Shown here: positions 6,299 to 7,992 of the stretch, in pieces
How the letters are laid out: each line of letters opens with the position of its first letter
Position numbering within the stretch: the first letter of the stretch is position 1
Source: Erysipelotrichaceae bacterium
GTDB lineage: Bacteria > Bacillota_I > Bacilli_A > Erysipelotrichales > Erysipelotrichaceae
DNA length: 7,992 bases
NCBI GenBank assembly: GCA_003510215.1
Contig: DOKQ01000135.1
Span: 1-7,992 of the forward strand
Direction: 5' to 3'
Made by a program: the position numbers and the translations under genes
Notes under the pieces: generated by a model
Seen by the model: the letters and a program-made list of their open reading frames with translations, nothing else
Told to the model about the DNA's origin: nothing
Database searches by the model: none

Positions 6299-6496
6299 AT
6301 GCAAGGAAAAGTAAAGAAGTTTAACAAAGAAAAGGGATATGGATTCATCAAATTGGCTGACGACAGAGATGTATTCTTCCACTATTCACAATTAGCAATG
6401 GAAGGTTTCAAAACCATCGACGAAGGCGCTGAAGTCGAATTCGAATTAGTCAACGGTGAACGCGGTCTTCAAGCACATAATATTGTTAAGCTGTAA
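6299..6496 (+). CDS. Cold-shock domain protein (CspA family)
   Basis: This 65-residue protein is a single cold-shock domain of the usual length. RNP1 is KGYGFI (12–17) and RNP2 is VFFHYS (25–30). Proteins of this family bind single-stranded RNA and DNA and act as RNA chaperones, and some E. coli members act as transcription antiterminators. The usual N-terminal K-W-F-N is here K-K-F-N: the family tryptophan that stacks on nucleic-acid bases is replaced by Lys7, and no other Trp is present. The ribosome binding site is modest (TAGGA at 6286–6290, 8 bases from the ATG; AGAAAGG further up). It has a consensus promoter and a terminator, so it can be a single-gene transcript. It sits between comFC and secA, where many Firmicutes have hpf, but it is plainly not Hpf. 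Whether it is a true cold-induced gene cannot be told from the sequence. Confidence 0.95.
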   Translation: MQGKVKKFNKEKGYGFIKLADDRDVFFHYSQLAMEGFKTIDEGAEVEFELVNGERGLQAHNIVKL

Positions 6497-6505
6497 GGTC
6501 TAAGG

Positions 6506-6529
6506 AGTTGGGTAATTCCCAACTTTTTT
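6506..6529 (+). terminator. Rho-independent terminator (or attenuator) between csp and secA
   Basis: AGTTGGG (6506–6512) pairs with CCCAACT (6518–6524) around a 5-base loop, followed by six T residues (6524–6529). The 7-bp stem is shorter than the other terminators in the window, so some read-through into secA is plausible. Confidence 0.85.
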
Positions 6530-6562
6530 AATAGGTTGAACAAAGAGTGATGGAGGTAGTTT

Positions 6563-7992
6563 ATGGCAAACATATTGTCAACATTATTTAACTTCGATAA
6601 AAAGCGATTAAAAGAAATCGAAAAGATTGCTTCAATGGTTGACGTACTTAAAGATGAGATACGTGCCTTGGATGATGATCAATTAAAAGCGAAAACCACA
6701 GAATTTCGTCAACGTCTTACCGGTGGTGAAACACTGGATGATTTATTGCCAGAAGCATTTGCGGTAGCTCGTGAAGCTGCCTATCGTGTAATTGGTGAGT
6801 TTCCGTATTTTGTACAAATCATGGGTGGTATCGTCTTGCATCAAGGAGATATTGCAGAAATGAAAACGGGGGAAGGGAAAACCTTAACCTCGGTTTTACC
6901 TGTATATTTAAACGCATTAACGGGCAAAGGTGTTCATGTTGTCACTGTGAATGAATATTTAGCTCAACGTGATGCGGAGTGGATGGGTAAGATACACCGT
7001 TTCTTAGGATTGACTGTAGGTGTCAACTTACGTGTTTTAAGTCCAAAACAAAAACGTGATTGCTATCTTTCAGATATCACATATACAACCAATGCTGAAA
7101 TTGGTTTTGATTATCTGCGTGATAACATGGTGACAGATGTGAAGGAACGTGTTTTGCGTCCTCTATTCTATGCGCTTGTGGATGAAGTTGACTCGATTTT
7201 AATTGATGAATCAAGAACACCTTTAATTATTTCAGGTGGTCAAAAGCAAACCGCGAACTTATATGTTCAGGCAGATAAATTCGTAAAACGTCTTGTAGAA
7301 AACGAAGACTATGTCATTGATATTAAAGGGAAAACGGTTCAACTATCTGAAGAAGGTGTTCGAAAAGCTGAGAAGGCGTTTAATATCAATAATTTATATG
7401 AGATCAAGCATACACAGCTGGTACATCATTTGCATCAGGCGTTGCGTGCAAATTTTATAATGATTCGCGATGTGGAATATGTCGTTCAGGAAAATCAAAT
7501 CGTGATTGTTGATCAGTTTACAGGACGTTTAATGGTTGGGCGTGCATATTCGGATGGGTTGCATCAGGCGATCGAAGCGAAGGAACGGGTACCTATCAAA
7601 CAGGAAACGTCAACGATGGCAACGATTACCTATCAGAACTTCTTCCGTCTATATGAGAAGTTATCTGGGATGACTGGAACTGCCAAAACTGAGGAAGAAG
7701 AGTTTCTATCCATCTATAACATGCGTGTGGTAGAAATTCCTACGAATCGCCCGATTGCGCGTGAGGATTATCCAGATGCTATTTTCGGTACTAAAAAAGC
7801 AAAATATGAAGCTCTGGTAAAAGAAGTTATGGAACTGAATGAATCAGGACAACCTGTTCTTGTGGGTACCATCGCCGTTGAAACGAGTGAGTTTTTAAGT
7901 AAGATGTTTACTCAAAGAAAGATTAGACACGAAGTATTGAATGCCAAGAACCATGCACGAGAAGCGGATATCATTGCGAAAGCAGGACATAA
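6563..7992 (+). CDS. secA: Preprotein translocase ATPase SecA, 3' partial
   Basis: The frame is open from the ATG at 6563 to the window edge, giving 476 complete codons of a protein normally around 800 residues long. GGAGG (6552–6556) lies 6 bases before the start. The first nucleotide-binding domain has the Q-motif glutamine (Gln85 in YFVQIMGG), Walker A MKTGEGKTL (100–108), TVNEYLAQRD (128–137) and Walker B LVDEVDSILIDESRTPLI (205–222). The peptide cross-linking domain follows (about 225–365), with IVDQFTGRLMVGRAYSDGLHQAI at its distal edge, then GMTGTAKTEEEEF, which returns to the motor. The second nucleotide-binding domain begins at about 395 and is cut by the window. SecA drives unfolded preproteins through SecYEG at the inner face of the membrane. 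Motif conservation and the comF–csp–secA context point to the housekeeping SecA rather than an accessory SecA2, though the missing C-terminus prevents proof. Only 33 bases separate it from the csp terminator, and no promoter is visible there. Confidence 0.97.
   Translation, partial: MANILSTLFNFDKKRLKEIEKIASMVDVLKDEIRALDDDQLKAKTTEFRQRLTGGETLDDLLPEAFAVAREAAYRVIGEFPYFVQIMGGIVLHQGDIAEMKTGEGKTLTSVLPVYLNALTGKGVHVVTVNEYLAQRDAEWMGKIHRFLGLTVGVNLRVLSPKQKRDCYLSDITYTTNAEIGFDYLRDNMVTDVKERVLRPLFYALVDEVDSILIDESRTPLIISGGQKQTANLYVQADKFVKRLVENEDYVIDIKGKTVQLSEEGVRKAEKAFNINNLYEIKHTQLVHHLHQALRANFIMIRDVEYVVQENQIVIVDQFTGRLMVGRAYSDGLHQAIEAKERVPIKQETSTMATITYQNFFRLYEKLSGMTGTAKTEEEEFLSIYNMRVVEIPTNRPIAREDYPDAIFGTKKAKYEALVKEVMELNESGQPVLVGTIAVETSEFLSKMFTQRKIRHEVLNAKNHAREADIIAKAGH

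Noticed and set aside
1..7992. A novel defence, mobile, toxin–antitoxin or CRISPR system
   Set aside because: Every long gene is a recognisable core family, the intergenic gaps are short and explained by terminators, promoters and ribosome binding sites, and no direct-repeat arrays, transposase or phage motifs are present.

Overview
The window looks like ordinary core chromosome of a low-GC Firmicute. The style is that of the Erysipelotrichia or a nearby lineage, but the placement rests on protein flavour and gene order only. The supporting signs are strong AAGGAGG-type ribosome binding sites, short hairpin-plus-T terminators after transcription units, a CIRCE heat-shock operator, and the degV–comFA–comFC–(csp)–secA neighbourhood typical of this phylum. 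All eight genes lie on the + strand. The first (a DegV) is cut at its 5' end and the last (secA) at its 3' end. I see no mobile element, CRISPR array, tRNA, rRNA or phage gene.

Layout: (1) 1–883 holds a DegV/FakB-type fatty-acid-binding protein and its terminator. (2) 946–1845 holds a second, divergent DegV paralogue with its own ribosome binding site and terminator. (3) 1853–4415 is a heat-shock unit: a sigma-A-type promoter (TTGAAA-17-TAAAAT), a near-perfect CIRCE operator at the expected transcription start, htpG (the Hsp90 chaperone), a HAD-IB phosphatase 17 bases behind it, and a terminator. (4) 4416–6220 is the late-competence pair comFA (DNA-uptake helicase) and comFC (phosphoribosyltransferase-fold partner). 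They overlap by 58 bases, and comFC begins at a TTG. (5) 6224–6529 is a single-gene cold-shock protein unit with a consensus promoter and a terminator. (6) 6552–7992 is the first 476 codons of secA, the preprotein translocase ATPase.

How it fits together: the best-supported regulatory inference is that HrcA controls htpG together with the HAD phosphatase. B. subtilis differs, since its htpG is not an HrcA target. The htpG–HAD unit sits between degV and comFA, which are neighbours in Bacillus. A cold-shock gene occupies the interval between comFC and secA, where many Firmicutes carry hpf. secA has no room for a promoter of its own after the csp terminator, so it probably depends on read-through or on a promoter inside csp. 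I found no convincing new defence, mobile or toxin system here. The findings are modest regulatory and residue-level oddities.
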